Below are positions 25,861 through 37,200 of a DNA stretch of 64,000 nucleotides, piece after piece. The position numbers and the translations under genes are program-made. The stretch lies in contig NC_088306.1 of the NCBI RefSeq assembly GCF_032854445.1, positions 20,619,764 to 20,683,763 of the forward strand, written 5' to 3'. The DNA comes from Liolophura sinensis. Its lineage: Eukaryota > Mollusca > Polyplacophora > Chitonida > Chitonidae. Within the stretch, counting starts at the first letter, position 1. Each line of letters opens with the position of its first letter. The notes below the pieces were generated by a model. That model ran no database searches and was not told the origin of the DNA. It saw nothing but the letters and a program-made list of their open reading frames with translations.

Positions 25861-26599
25861 ATTTAAGTTTGCATGTCAGTTGGAGATGGTTGGTTCTAAT
25901 TCAGGGATGGAAATCGGTGGGTAGTTAAATCACCCGTATCGTGCCCTTAGCCAACCCTGTGATTTGTCCACAAGAGACGATGCGATTGTGTGATAATTAA
26001 AGGACTTCTGGGCGACTGACATGTGGAACTTTATACCATAGTACTACGTCCTTGAAAACAAATATCCAATATAGTCATTGCAGTAACTTTTTAAATTGAT
26101 TCAATAATTATGATGTCACCCGAGGCAATGAGCTCTTGCCGTCGAAACTGGGCTTATGCAGTTTAACGTCATGAATTAGAAAAAAGTGTTACTACTTCAT
26201 TTTCTTTGAAAGCATATGGATTTTGAACATATCGATGTGCAGAGGTTTGTATTGTTACATGTCACTGACTCATTGACTGAAATAATAAACAACTGAATAT
26301 AGGCGACCAGCTAAAAGAAATAAACTATAGTACAGACCTCGACCCATATGGGAAAAAATGGTTTCTTTCATGTAGGGCTATGATTTGAAAAATTAGAATA
26401 GAGAAGTCGAAACAGTAGGCATAAGTGGAATGGAGGGACAAGGGTTTAGGATTAACGCCTCAGGTGTCGTCACCTCTGGGATCAGTCAAACATGGCAAAA
26501 CTCAGATATTGATAAAAATTGTATATTTATTTTTCTCAGACCTAAGCATTATAATATAGTCCTAACAGAATTTCGAACTGATCAGACTTTAATATAATT
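25861..26599. other. Intergenic, nothing recognised
   Basis: AT-rich, with no coding or repeat family signal. Confidence 0.4.
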
Positions 26600-27480
26600 A
26601 TTTTATGAAAAATCAGAAGGACGGCATCCTGGACACCGAGTCGGCATACTCCATCAGGGAACGTGTGCCGCAGAGAAATTCTTCCTTCAGTTGGTTGTAT
26701 GTGTCCTACATCCGTCTGTATTTCTTTCTCTTAATGGGAGGAGCTGCACCGCCTTTTAACTGTAGAACTTCAAACTCATTGGCCGCCTGTTGGCACTAGA
26801 GGCATTACGGCCATTCGGCGGACGAACCGGTACAATGCGGCCTTCATCTTATATTCTGAGGTTAGTCTCAGACTCTGTACCTTCCTGGGTGCAGAGTCTG
26901 GGTGAAGTGAAAACAATACCCTTTCAAATGGGTTTCAGGGAAAACACGCAAAGCAGCGTTGTGAGCGGCCGACTCAGGGGATTCAAGTGTGCACCATGGC
27001 AAGCTGACACGTCACGAAGAATCTCAAACATTCGGGTATACGTGGCCTGGGATTTGTCCGGCAGAAGTCCAAACACCAATGGAAACATGTGTCTGTGTAA
27101 CTTGGCATGGATGGAATAGATTGGCTTGAACTGTGGTGGGGAAGAAGAAAATGTTCCATCACAAAAAGCTTGTCTGCTTCACATAGGTATCGTAGGCTAT
27201 CATGGGTCCCAAAAAGGATAATTCTGTCATGGGTACCGCTGTCTGCTAGGATAAAACTTTCTCCACTCGACGTTTCTTTCCATTCTCCAGTAAGATGGAT
27301 ATCTGTCCTGGATTTAGGTATTGTGGGGATAGTATTTTGTCGCTGTTTATAAAGTCTAGACTTGACAGAATCAAAGGTCGGCGTCTTCTTTGCTACTTCA
27401 TCGCAGAGTTCAGGGTCGTCTTAGGCACGCAATCTTCAAGATCTTCGGTATACAGGGATGGCTTTGGGCGTGATTTCTGA
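26600..27480 (-). pseudogene. Degraded MULE-type transposase
   Basis: On the minus strand, split over several frames, are blocks typical of MULE transposase-like proteins. In order: an ESFILADSGTHDRIILFGTH block; then LRYLCEADKLF and, after a frameshift, DGTFSSSPPQFKPIYSIH with the first catalytic-type Asp; then MFPLVFGLLPDKSQATYTRM; then in another frame ESAAHNAALRVFPETHLKGY followed by FHFTQTL. Near the 3' end RFVRRMAVMPLVP and QLKEEFLCGTRSL match the family C-terminal region. Frameshifts and in-frame stops show it cannot encode an intact enzyme. It may be a relic of a MuDR-like DNA transposon or of a host gene derived from one. The plus-strand frames here are shadows. Confidence 0.8.
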
Positions 27481-27975
27481 CAAGTGACTAGATTTCAGTG
27501 TCAGTCAGGCGATAATCGGATTATACTATTCCTCTGAGAAGTCTACGGGGTGTCCTAATCCCTTGCGTAGACATAAGAGGAATGACTGAATATAGAATCG
27601 TAGTCATAAGTGGAAGACACCAAAAAAAAAAAAAATACAGCCACAACTTTAATTGGCCCACCAGAGTGCCACCAGGGGAGGTCTGTAGGTTTGTATATTC
27701 ACATTTTACCTGAAAGCGGGGCAAATCTTGATTAAAACTGATCTCCAATCGAACTGATGACGACTTTTATCATTCATTAGGCTCCTGAAGACAGTTTGGT
27801 CCGTTTCTCCCTTCCTGTCTAGTTTTGAACAGTCGTGTGGTGGAATAGGCTGATTTTCTCGCTTACGTTTTAATGTAATACTTTTAAATTTGGCATACAT
27901 GCAGCTGAATGAGTGATCTAAGAAACAGTCCGACAAACTTTTGTTCTCTTTTGAAGATATTAGTATGTATGTATT
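27481..27975. other. Intergenic, nothing recognised
   Basis: A 97-codon open frame on the minus strand (27706-27999) has no recognisable domain. An A-rich run lies near 27630. Confidence 0.35.
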
Positions 27976-28130
27976 TATATTAGGGGTTCTACGTCGCACT
28001 GAACAATTTTTCAGTCAAATGATGACGAGTGGTTTGATGTGTGTACATATGCTGTCTTCTTTTGGCAGGGCGAGTTCATGCCGCCAAAGTGCTGCCGCCA
28101 CTGAAGTATCATGCCGAGGACACCAGTGTA
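27976..28130 (-). mobile_element. SINE related to family B (different body)
   Basis: It begins with the B-like tail (reverse sense) GGGGTTCTACGTCGCACTG and AACAATTTTTCAGTCAAATGA. It then continues with a different body including GGCGAGTTCATGCCGCCAAA and ACTGAAGTATCATGCCGAGG. The tail is shared with family B while the body is not, which suggests a second subfamily or a chimera. The head is missing. Confidence 0.65.
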
Positions 28131-28419
28131 AGAGTACCACTTTCGGAGAGTAGAGACGAGAAACAACTTGCTTATTTAACTCTCAGATCCGCGATATGCT
28201 TTAGACAAGATCAAACAAAGAAACACGGAGACGCTCGAATGAGTTCAATACATATATTTTAGCACAATAGACAAATAATACAACAGACAAAAATATACAA
28301 AACAATACAAATAATTAAAAAATATATAGTCTCTTACTGATGACAGCGTCTAAATCTGGATGGAATATTCCGGCTAACAAAGGCGAGTCAATTCACCTAT
28401 ATATAGAATTCACAGTTAA

Positions 28420-28691
28420 TTTATTTCTTTATTTATTTGATTGGTGTTTTACGCCGTACTCAAGAATATTTCACTTATACGACGGCGGCCAGCATTATGG
28501 TGGGAGGAAACCAGGCACAGCTCGGGGGAAACCCACGACCATCCGCAGGTTGCTGACAGACCTTCCCACGTACGGCCGGAGAGGAAGTCAGCATGAGCTG
28601 GACTTGAACTCACAGCGACCCGTATTGGTGAGAGACTCCAGGGTCATTACGTTGCGCTAGCACGCTAATCAACTGAGCCACGGTGGCCCCC
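28420..28691 (-). mobile_element. SINE family A, full length, with 14-bp target-site duplication
   Basis: Complete head, body and tail, flanked by GAATTCACAGTTAA at 28406-28419 and 28692-28705. Both pol III boxes are present. Confidence 0.95.
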
Positions 28692-28705
28692 GAATTCACA
28701 GTTAA

Positions 28706-29402
28706 ATGAATTCCCCAATCTACGAATGACAGTCCAGTAAGTGGTTTATTCCCCAATTGCCTGTGTATGTATAACTTTTCAGGGTGGACGGGTAGTGTCC
28801 GTGATGCCGAGCTGTCGATGTACGTTTCACTTCTCGGAAAATATACACAAAGTTACTTTCAAGGTAAACTGGGATGAAATGTACGTAATCGCACAAAGAG
28901 ACAATGAGCGATACAAGCTCCAAAATAACGTCTCCAAAAAATAGCCAGTGGCGAAACACAAGCTCACAAAGTGCTCTGTACAGAAAATAAAGTACAAATG
29001 ACGAATGTCGAATTGCGCGAAAGCTGATATCTCCAGACCAGCAAAATCCTTCATATTGAATGACAGTAAATATGACTGCTCTCGAGTGGACTGGAGTAAA
29101 TGACTGCTCTCAGATGGACTTGAATAAATGACTGCGAGCTTCACAACTCTGTCGCTCATATTTACGGACTAACGTAAAGAAAATTCTGGATGGTTTGATC
29201 GTAAACATGTTTACAAAACCGTTACATATTTCCAGAATGTGTAACTTGTGTACAATGACACTAAACTAATAAACACCGAAGCCTCCAGAACCCCCGACTG
29301 AATAACAGTGCAGGCGATAACATATAAACAGGCAAAAATGTAGGTCAGATAATGACAATTAAAAAGTGAAAAAATATAATACAATGTGCAAAGACAGTAT
29401 GC
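28706..29402. other. Intergenic, nothing recognised
   Basis: Several short open frames occur on both strands (for example 28827-29159 minus, 110 codons) but none shows a known domain or codon-like composition. A tandem pair of GACTGCTCTC segments lies near 29070-29110. Confidence 0.35.
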
Positions 29403-29690
29403 AGTGAATGTTTGGGGTTTAACGTCGTACTTAACAATCTTTCAGTCATATGACGATGAAGAAATCCTTAGAATGCATGTAATGGGCCTCCTTGTTGCAG
29501 GACGGATTTCCACCGCTCTTTTATCTAGCGCTACCTCACTGAGACGACTTACCGAAGGCTGGGACTATTGTATATAATAGTCCCAACCGAAGGCAAGTAA
29601 GCCACACCCAAGCCATTGTACTGATACGGGTCAACCAGTCGTTGCACTATCCCCTTCACGCTGAACACCAAGCAAGGAGTGAGTGATGTT
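29403..29690 (-). mobile_element. SINE family B with a 26-bp palindromic insert
   Basis: Minus-strand copy running from the TTTGGGGTTTAACGTCGTAC tail through the body (GACGACTTACCGAAGGC) to GATACGGGTCAACCAG and CTGAACACCAAGC, where it is truncated before the head. At 29560-29585 it is interrupted by a short perfect palindrome. Confidence 0.88.
29560..29585. mobile_element. 26-bp perfect inverted repeat with 9-bp target-site duplication
   Basis: The insert reads TGGGACTATT, GTATAT, AATAGTCCCA: two 10-bp arms that are exact reverse complements around 6 bp. It is bounded by the direct repeat ACCGAAGGC at 29551-29559 and 29586-29594. Other family B copies have a single ACCGAAGGC at this place, so the gain is clear. 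A 9-bp duplication is typical of MULE-type insertions. Confidence 0.75.
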
Positions 29691-29919
29691 ATAAATTAGG
29701 GGTTTCCCAAGCCCTGAAAAGGGATGATGCACGCCACATTTAACTGCAAGAGTAAAACCTATACTACATTACTGGAGATAACACTCAAATAAACGGGATG
29801 AGGGTTTGCGGGGACTCAAAATGGCCTTGAATAACAATGAACTTCGCCACTTAATTGAAAACTTTTACTCTGTTTCGTGAAGGAGACAGAACTGCCTGTA
29901 AGGTGTGCTGAAAAATACC

Positions 29920-30290
29920 ATAATGTGATAGCTTTGCTAGCATTTGAGTTCTGAGTACATTATATCTGGGACATCTTAAAAGAAAATGTACTTGGGACTC
30001 ATCTAAGATAAGATAAGAGGTAAGACACAGAACTGCCTGTAATGTGTGCTGAAAAAATACCATAATGTGATAGCTTTGCAAACATCTGAGTTCTGAGTAC
30101 ATTATATCTGGGACATCTTTAAAGAAAATGTACTTGGGAATCATCTAAGATAAGATAAGAGGTAAGACACAGAACTGCCTGTAATGTGTGCTGAAAAATA
30201 CCATAATGTGATAGCTTTGCAAACATCTGAGTTCTGAGTACATTATATCTGGGACATCTGAAAAGAAAATGTACTTGGGACTCATCTACA
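29920..30290 (-). repeat. Triplicated ~141-bp C-terminal segment of the retrotransposon ORF2
   Basis: The segment encoding a DESQVHFLFRCPRYNVLRTQ-like peptide occurs three times in a row, with the motif GGGACATCT at 29968, 30110 and 30251 (steps 142 and 141 bp). The peptide matches the Cys/His segment found after RNase H in such elements, which is normally present once. Confidence 0.85.
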
Positions 30291-31916
30291 TCACAAAAAT
30301 CACGCCAGCCAGTTGGGTGACAGTTTATCTTGAAAAGGCGTAAGTTATGAGGTAAGACACCAGACATTAATCTGAAAAATAAGACATCATATCGTCTTGG
30401 AGATAGGCTTACATAACCACTGGAAATAGAAGGCTGAAATTTTAAATAAAACGACCATTATTCGTTGTATCCCACTCATTCTGTCATTGCGAGTAGAAGT
30501 GTGACTTAACTTCGTTGAACATCTCTCGACATGATAACGAGTAAGAGACAGATATATTATTCGGCAGGAGCGCTTGTTTTGCAGCCTTGCCCGCTTCTAC
30601 ATTACCCGCGATTCCCAGGTGGGTTGATAACCATGCCAAACAAATCTCTATTCCCTGAAAATAAAACGAGGTTATCAACCATAATAGCTCGAAAATCACA
30701 GGAGATACAGTTTGCCAAGAGTAATTCTTAATTGCCTGCAATGCAGCAAGTGAATCAGAAAAAAATACAGCCCACACTGGTCTATATTCCTCAAACCAGC
30801 GTAAAGAACAGAGGATTGCTAATAACTTACATGTAAAGACCGACAATTTATCAGACACTCTAAGTGATTGGCATAATTATATATCCGGCACTAAAAACCA
30901 AATACCACACTTACCTGCCTCTGGGCACTTTGATGCATCTGAAAATAGTTTTAAAAAAGCAGACCAGTTGTTAGACACATAGCTTTTTAAAGACAAGCAG
31001 ATAAGGTCAGGTTGGTCAGATTTGCGAGTATACTTACGTAACTCCATGCAAACATTAGGTACATGGAGGAGCCAAGGGGGATGCGGGAAAGGAGCTTGAT
31101 CAGGTCAATACCCACGTCATTAAGGATTTCTCTTGATCGTACGCTAACGTTCCCGGGATGGCGTCCATTGTACAGAAAATCATAATAAGAAGGCTGTAAC
31201 AATTGAGAAGCGGGATTATCGTAGGACGAACTGAGAACAAGAGTGTATTTTAAAGTTCTGAGCTTACGTCTAATCGACAAGGGGAGCTCACCGCAGGCCA
31301 CTTGCAAACAACGTAACGAGGTCCCTTTAATTGCACCAGTACAAACAGATAACGCTCTGTATTAGATACTGTCTAGCTTACCTTTAACTGACTGGGCCGC
31401 TGAATCGAATACTTCTCAACAATAATCCAGTCTTGACAGAATGAGAGCCCTGTATAACATCAATAAAGAGGTTTTATCTGCCCCCCCCCCCCATGAAGTT
31501 CCGGAAATGGATCCCATTAAATTAATGGCCTTAGTACATTTAACAACTATCTGATCGATATGGTTAGACCAGGTCAGAGACTTATCTAACCACACTCCTA
31601 GGTACTGAAATGCAGGTGATATTTTTATGGCATAATTACCCAACAAAAGTGGAGAGTCCGAGATTATGCGTTTACGAGTAAATATCAAACCTTCCCATTT
31701 AACAGGAGAACATTTAAACCCCCACTTTTTTCCCCAGGAAAAAATACAGTTTAGTCTCTTTTGGATGTACTTATGAGCCTACTTAAAACTTTTGGACGAT
31801 GCCCATACGGCTTTGTCATTTGCAAAAAGACCAAATTTTGTTTTAGGATGAACAACACTAGGAAGATCATTTGTCATGACATTGAACAATAACGGTGAAA
31901 TGACACTTCCCTGAGG

Positions 31917-32277
31917 CGTGCGTGCGTGCTTGGGGTTTAACGGCGTACTCAACAATTTTTCAGTCATATGACGACGAAGGAATCATTAGGGTGCATGTGC
32001 GTGTAATGTGCCTCCATGTTGCAGGACGGATTTCCACCGCTCTTATTTAGTGCTGCTTCACTGAGACGACTTACCGAAGGCAAGCAAGCCGCCCCGCCCG
32101 AGCCATTATACTGATACGGGTCAACCAGTCGTTGCACTATCCCCTTCATGCTGAACGCCAAGCGAGGGAGTTACAACTTCCTCTTTTAAAGTCTTAGGTG
32201 TGACTCGATCAAGGATTGATCCTTGATCTACCGGTCCCGAAGCCGACGCTCTACCAACTGTGCTATCCGGGCCGGTC
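31917..32277 (-). mobile_element. SINE family B, full length, with 13-bp target-site duplication
   Basis: Reference copy of family B. In sense orientation the head GGATAGCACAGTTGGTAGAG (A box) is followed by GATCGAGTCACACC (B box), the body, and a short GTGC/GAGT-like tail. Flanking repeats CACTTCCCTGAGG occur at 31904-31916 and 32278-32290. It interrupts the RT domain of the retrotransposon. Confidence 0.95.
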
Positions 32278-32586
32278 CACTTCCCTGAGGTGTACCATGC
32301 TCCGTAGTAATAGGGTCTGAAAATTCTTTACCTCCACGAACAGGTATTTTGTCTATTAGACAGAAAGTTTCTCACCCATGCCAATATCTTTCCCCCCAAA
32401 CCCATCTCTGCCATTTTCTTCAGCACCCCTCTTCTCCACACCATATCGTACGCCTTCTCAACATCTAAGAAAACTGCTAAAACATATTCCTTATTTAACA
32501 AACCATTCTTAATATCAGATTCTAGCCTAACAACGTGTTCTGTTGTCCGTCGGTTACGTCTAAACCCACTCTGTAATGGGGAAAGA

Positions 32587-32647
32587 GTGAGTGAGTGCTT
32601 GGGGTTTAACGTCGTTCTCAACAATTTTTCAGTCATATGACGACGAC
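32587..32647 (-). mobile_element. SINE family B, 61-bp 3' fragment with target-site duplication
   Basis: Only the tail end (GTGAGTGCTTGGGGTTTAAC to CAGTCATATGACGACGAC) is present, flanked by TAATGGGGAAAGA at 32574-32586 and 32648-32660. It is a strongly 5'-truncated insertion, as expected of target-primed reverse transcription. Confidence 0.92.
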
Positions 32648-34303
32648 TAATGGGGAAAGAAGACCTTCAAGATGCCACGTTAGGCGAGCATTGACCATAC
32701 GCTCCATCATTTTACATAAATTGCTGGTGAGTGAGATGGGTCTATACGATAACGGATTAGAAGGAGGCTTTCCGGGCTCGGGAACAGGCACCACAATCGC
32801 TTTACCCCAGGACATAGGCATCGTCATGGAATTTCAAACACTGTTAAAAAGAAGTAACAATATGTTTAAGCATGAATCTGGCATATTACGCAACATACAA
32901 TTATGGACACCATCTTCTCCTGACGTACTGTTGTTACTTCTTCATATAGCCTGCTTGACTTCTGCCAAAGAAAAGTCATTGTTTATTACCATATCGTCAA
33001 ACATAATATTAGAGAAATCACACTCCTTCTCATCGTCATCTTTGTAACGATTAAAATCAGGGTCATAATTGTCAGAGCTATTGACAAAAGCAAAACTTAT
33101 TAGCCTTATCTATATCACTTACATATATTACATGTTCTTTACTTAGAGTGGGTACAGATGAGTTAGAGTGGTTTCCCCTAACTGCGTTAACCTTTTGCCA
33201 AACCGATTTAATAGATGTGTTAGAATTTATGGTAGGGCAAAACGTACGCCAATATGACTTCTGGGTTCTCTTGATTATTTTTTGAGCTTGTGCCTTCTTG
33301 TTCTTGTAGCCTATAATATCAAGATGGAGTAGCGTACGTTTTTCTTTTTTTTTTTAGCTTTCTTGCGAGCTTTGATGGCTTGCTCACATTCTTCATTCCA
33401 CCAGGGTACAGGAGGTTTTGGACAAGGTCCTCCTGATGACGGCATACTGCTTTCGTCTTCTTTGGAAATGTAACCTAAAACTGCATCGTTAAACTCAGCC
33501 AAATATAACTAACTACATCAGTTTTCGAAACTTTGCCTAGTGAATGCTTAAAAAAGCTCCAGTCCCCACCTTCAGTTTTCCATCTTGATAGCCAGTGGAG
33601 TTGTTACATAACGGCTTACCAATGCGAACATGCACGCGATAATGGTCGCTGGCACAAGGTGACAGCTGATCCACAGACCAAGAATAGCCAGCACTTATAT
33701 TAGTAGAACAATATGTAATACCCAGGCATGATATATTACCAGTACGAATATCAATTCGTGTCCCCGCACCAGTTTTCAAAATAACAAAGCCATTCGTATC
33801 AATAAAATCTGCAACAATTCTACCATTTACATTAAAATCAACACTACCCCATATGCGATTATGAGCATTGAAGTCACCACAAATAACTGTAGGTCCACTT
33901 ACAGACTCCAACACAGCTGTTAGTTCATCATTAATTAAGCGTTTTGCAAGGGTTGTAAATATTAATAACATTAAAACGCTTACCAAACTTAGGAGCTAAA
34001 CACACACATTGACATTCAAATGAGGTTACATTAGGCAACTTAATTTCGGAGTACGAGACATTATCTCGGACTAGTGTAAGCAGGCCACACCCTCGGCCTT
34101 CCCGATCCTTCCTAACTGCCGTGAATTCGGACAGCTTGAACTAATAAGGCTCATTGAGAAAGGTCTCCTGCAAACATATAATATCTGGTAATTCGGGTAA
34201 GTTAAAGACATACTTTTTGAATTCTTGACCATGCACATACAAACTTTGGACATTTTGATGAAGTAAATAAAAAGTCATGATAGTAAATAAATAGTACACA
34301 GCA

Positions 34304-35519
34304 TTATCCATGAGTAGCGGTTGGGCTACTGGATTTTAATACTGCCATTAGTTTTGGTAAAGAAATTGCATCTTCTCCAAGATAACAACTTGTAGATGAA
34401 ATTATTTGCTGCAGATTGTCTCCCTTTTTCTTTACTTTCAGAAACACAAAAACAATTTCTGTTATAAAAGCGATCAGCTTTACCAGTAATTCACCTGACT
34501 CAATAGACGTTACTTGACTGTATTTGTTCTCACCTCTAGCCTCCAGTGTAGGTATCCTAATAGCTTGGCTAATAGGTCGCGAGGTCATCGGAGAGGAGGC
34601 GGGGTTGGGGGAGGTAGGTCAATTGGTGCATTGGGGTAAGGCACAGCTGTTTGTGTTACAGGGCGGCTATACTGGGCTGTCGTCTCTCTAACTGCAGGCT
34701 CTGAAATGTTTTGTGCTTTCCTGGAATCTGTTCTGACAATCCTCAACGCTTCTGCAAAAGATAATTTTTCTTTCGTTTTAATAAACTGTGCTATATTGGC
34801 TTCCTTTCTCACGGGACAGCCACCAAAGGCAGGAGAGTGGTCGCCATTGCAATTGCAGCATTTTGGGTCCTCCATATTAGGACAATCAGAATAATCATGA
34901 TTCTCACCACATCGTGAACAACATCTGCCAGATTTACACCCCAGGGCCCTATGGCCCATCCTCTGACATTTGTAACACCGAAAAAACTCAAATACAAATA
35001 GGTACAAATTCTCTATCTGTAAAATTCTGAAATGCAATGAACACATGTTTAGGCAAAGACTTTAATTCAAAGTGTAATAGAATAGACATTGACAGGGTTT
35101 TATCTCGTCGGAACATACGCTCAGCACGGACCACGTTATATTCCGACAAACTTTCCTTAATTTCATCTACATCAAATTCATCAGCTAATCCTGAAATAAC
35201 ACCCTTTACAATAGTTTTATCGTTCTGATAACACACCACATCAAACCCCATAACGTTAGAACATGCCAAAGGACTCTTAGCTTGCTGGACATTGTTGCAT
35301 TCTATGGCTAGATTACCAGCATGTAAACGTTTTACTGATTTCAGCGCTCTCGCTGTAGCGCCTCGCCTAAACGTAAAGGGTTAACTTTAGATAGAGAGTG
35401 GTTACCAATGGAACTTCAGGCGTAGAGGAAACAGAACGAGATTTCTTACCAGCAGCATCTTCAGGATTTAATCTCAAACGTCGTTTACCAGAGTGTAAGA
35501 TACTTGGCCCGATTTCCAT
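34304..35519 (-). pseudogene. Broken ORF1 (gag-like, CCHC zinc knuckles) of the retrotransposon
   Basis: It starts MEIGPSILHSGKRRLRL at 35519, shifts frame into a nucleic-acid-binding region (SLSEYNVVRAERMFRRDKT), then into zinc knuckles CYKCQRMGHRALGC and CSRCGENHDYSDC plus CCNCNGDHSPAFGGC. A proline-rich linker and a further frame (MTSRPISQAIRIPTL) follow down to 34304. At least three frame changes break it. Such proteins bind the element RNA; nothing here suggests a domesticated function. Confidence 0.8.
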
Positions 35520-36374
35520 ATCAGACTAGAGCATCCGAGTCCACGGACTCTCCAGCCGACTCATCAATTGTGGCGTGGGGCTTGAACAAACTGTACAGGT
35601 AAAAACTTCGTGCAACAACACACCAACGGGGAGCTATCAGTTAGCCCACGGACTGTTAGTTTTGCTGTGGGGTGCCTCACAGCAAAAGGCGTGGACGACA
35701 GAAGCCCGTGTTAGTAGTGCTGAAAACACAGTGCATATACAATCAAAACAACCTGCCTCTATCTAACCACTATCCTGACAAAACAATCTATTTTGAAAAA
35801 AAACAAGAAAAAAGAAAACTACAAAGCAATCCTACGCTATATACAACACGAAAAACACAAAAAAACTATGTACAGTTAAATTTACAGCCAAAATCATACA
35901 ATAGTACAACCAAGAGACAGTAGCTAAGCGCCACAACACCTGGAGCTCAAAAACAGGTCCGACCTGTACGACAGCTTTTTAGGCCGATTGATTGACTGAT
36001 TGAAGCATTGGCCCATTGATTGAATGGTTGAACCATTGATCGATTGATTGACTGGTAGAAACAATAATTGGCAGACTGATTAACAGGTTAAAAATGACTA
36101 ACTAATCGCTTAACTGGTTGAAAAATTGACTGACTAATGCATTTCTGGTGGCAACCTACGGATGATCGTGAGTTTTTTGTACGCATAAATCTGGCCGTCG
36201 ACGAATAAGTGAACAATTCTCAAGAATGGTATTAAACACCATTCAACTTAAGAATAAAATTGAGATAAACCTACATCTTCGAGCAATGCTTTAAAACAAA
36301 CGCAGATTTATTGAAATGCCTGTTTAAATCAAGTCTAAAGGCCACCTAAAATAAATCGGTTAGAATAAAACCCT
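35520..36374. other. Possible retrotransposon 5' UTR, then low-complexity GATT-rich spacer
   Basis: Sequence upstream of the element's ORF1 start may be its 5' UTR (to roughly 35950). From 35970 to 36140 there is a loose run of TGATTGATTGA-like repeats. From about 36140 to 36250 a very diverged SINE A body/tail is visible (GGCAACCTACGGATGATCG and GGTATTAAACACCATTCAA). Confidence 0.45.
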
Positions 36375-36465
36375 AACCGCTGTAAACTGACAGGATGCCG
36401 TATTTCAGCGGTTACATGTGACTATTTGCCAGTTATCTCTGGTTTTATACTCTCTACGCTGTAAG
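36375..36465 (+). repeat. Copy of the unnamed dispersed repeat module
   Basis: TGTAAACTGACAGGATGCCG, GGTTACATGTGAC, TTTGCCAGTTATC and CTCTGGTTTTA follow in the same order as at 41330-41445 and, inverted, at 39185-39290. Confidence 0.7.
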
Positions 36466-36776
36466 CCTTTTATCATACAGAATGCTTCCCTGCATAGACG
36501 TGTTCCGTTGGTGCCTTCTCGTTTCGTCAGCATGTTCTGGAGATTTACGACTCTTACACACTGAAGGCTGCGTTATGAAGTATATAACCTCCTTCACGAC
36601 TTTTAATGTCTGGTCAATGAAGTCGTTAACACAGTCTGTTCTGACAGGAATGTGATGACTTTATGATGCAGTTTAGTTATTAATAAAACTAAATGTGGCC
36701 GGGGCCGCGGTCTAATAACCTAGATTCATTAGATGCTGTTTATTTTTACCAATATTTGTATATAATTAATTAGTGG

Positions 36777-37200
36777 TTAGTGGACCAACGCAGCGCAACG
36801 ACTCAGCAGCCTCTCGCCAATGCAGTCGCTGTGAGTTCAAGTCCAGCTCTTCCTAGGTTCATTTCCAGGCTTACATGAGTTTAATTTGATTTGATTTGAT
36901 TGGTGTTTTACGCCGTACTCAAGAATATTTCACTTATACGACGGCGGCCAGCATTATGGTGGGAGGAAACCGGGCAGAGCCCGGGGGAAACCCACGACCA
37001 TCCGCAGGTTGCTGTCAGACCTTCCCACGTACGGCCGGAGAGGCTGGGCTTACATGAGAAGATCTGGCACAAACTTGCGGAGGGTCGTGGGATTCCCCCG
37101 GTCTCTGCCCGGTTTCCTCCCACCATAATGCTGACCACCAACGTATACGTGAAATAATCTTGAGCGCGGTGTAAAACACCACTCAAATAAATAAATAAAT
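36777..37200 (+). mobile_element. SINE family A interrupted by a nested reverse SINE A
   Basis: The outer plus-strand SINE comprises 36777-36879 (head and B box GAGTTCAAGTCC) and 37059-37200 (body and AAATA tail). It is split by a minus-strand SINE A at 36880-37046, flanked by GGCTTACATGAG at 36868-36879 and 37047-37058. The two copies are inverted relative to each other and could form a long hairpin in RNA. Confidence 0.92.
36880..37046 (-). mobile_element. Nested SINE family A, 5'-truncated
   Basis: 167-bp insertion with tail and body, ending at GGCCGGAGAGGCT before the head, inside another SINE A. The 12-bp target-site duplication proves the order of insertion. Confidence 0.92.

Larger units (their letters stand above)
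29870..34290 (-). pseudogene. Broken ORF2 of the retrotransposon: endonuclease, RT, RNase H
   Basis: Endonuclease blocks include PDIICLQETFL (near 34170), TVICGDFNAHNRIWGS (near 33880) and SVDQLSPCASDHYRV (near 33650). RT blocks include KAIVVPVPEPGKPPSNPLSY and RPISLTSNLCKMMER (near 32790), LQSGFRRNRRTTEHV (near 32560), LAVFLDVEKAYDMVW (near 32480), TPQGSVISPLLFNVM (near 31910) and GLFANDKAVW. RNase H is shown by FFSDSLAALQAIKN and LAWLSTHLGIAGNVEAGKAA (30560-30780). Reading frames shift repeatedly, and SINEs at 31917-32277 and 32587-32647 split the RT. This is a dead copy. Confidence 0.88.
29850..35519 (-). mobile_element. Decayed non-LTR retrotransposon with RNase H (I/Nimb-like group)
   Basis: In minus-strand order are a gag-like ORF1 with CCHC knuckles, then an apurinic-type endonuclease, a reverse transcriptase, an RNase H domain and a Cys/His C-terminal segment. 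The presence of RNase H together with CCHC knuckles in ORF1 points to the I or a related clade; clade assignment is inference. The element carries several frameshifts, a mutated RT active site (FAND in place of the usual Y/F-ADD) and two SINE B insertions, so it is inactive. Exact ends were not determined; the 5' UTR may extend past 35519. Confidence 0.88.

Noticed and set aside
26605-27480. Plus-strand open frames over this block
   Set aside because: The minus strand carries recognisable transposase blocks; the plus frames have no domain and are shadows.
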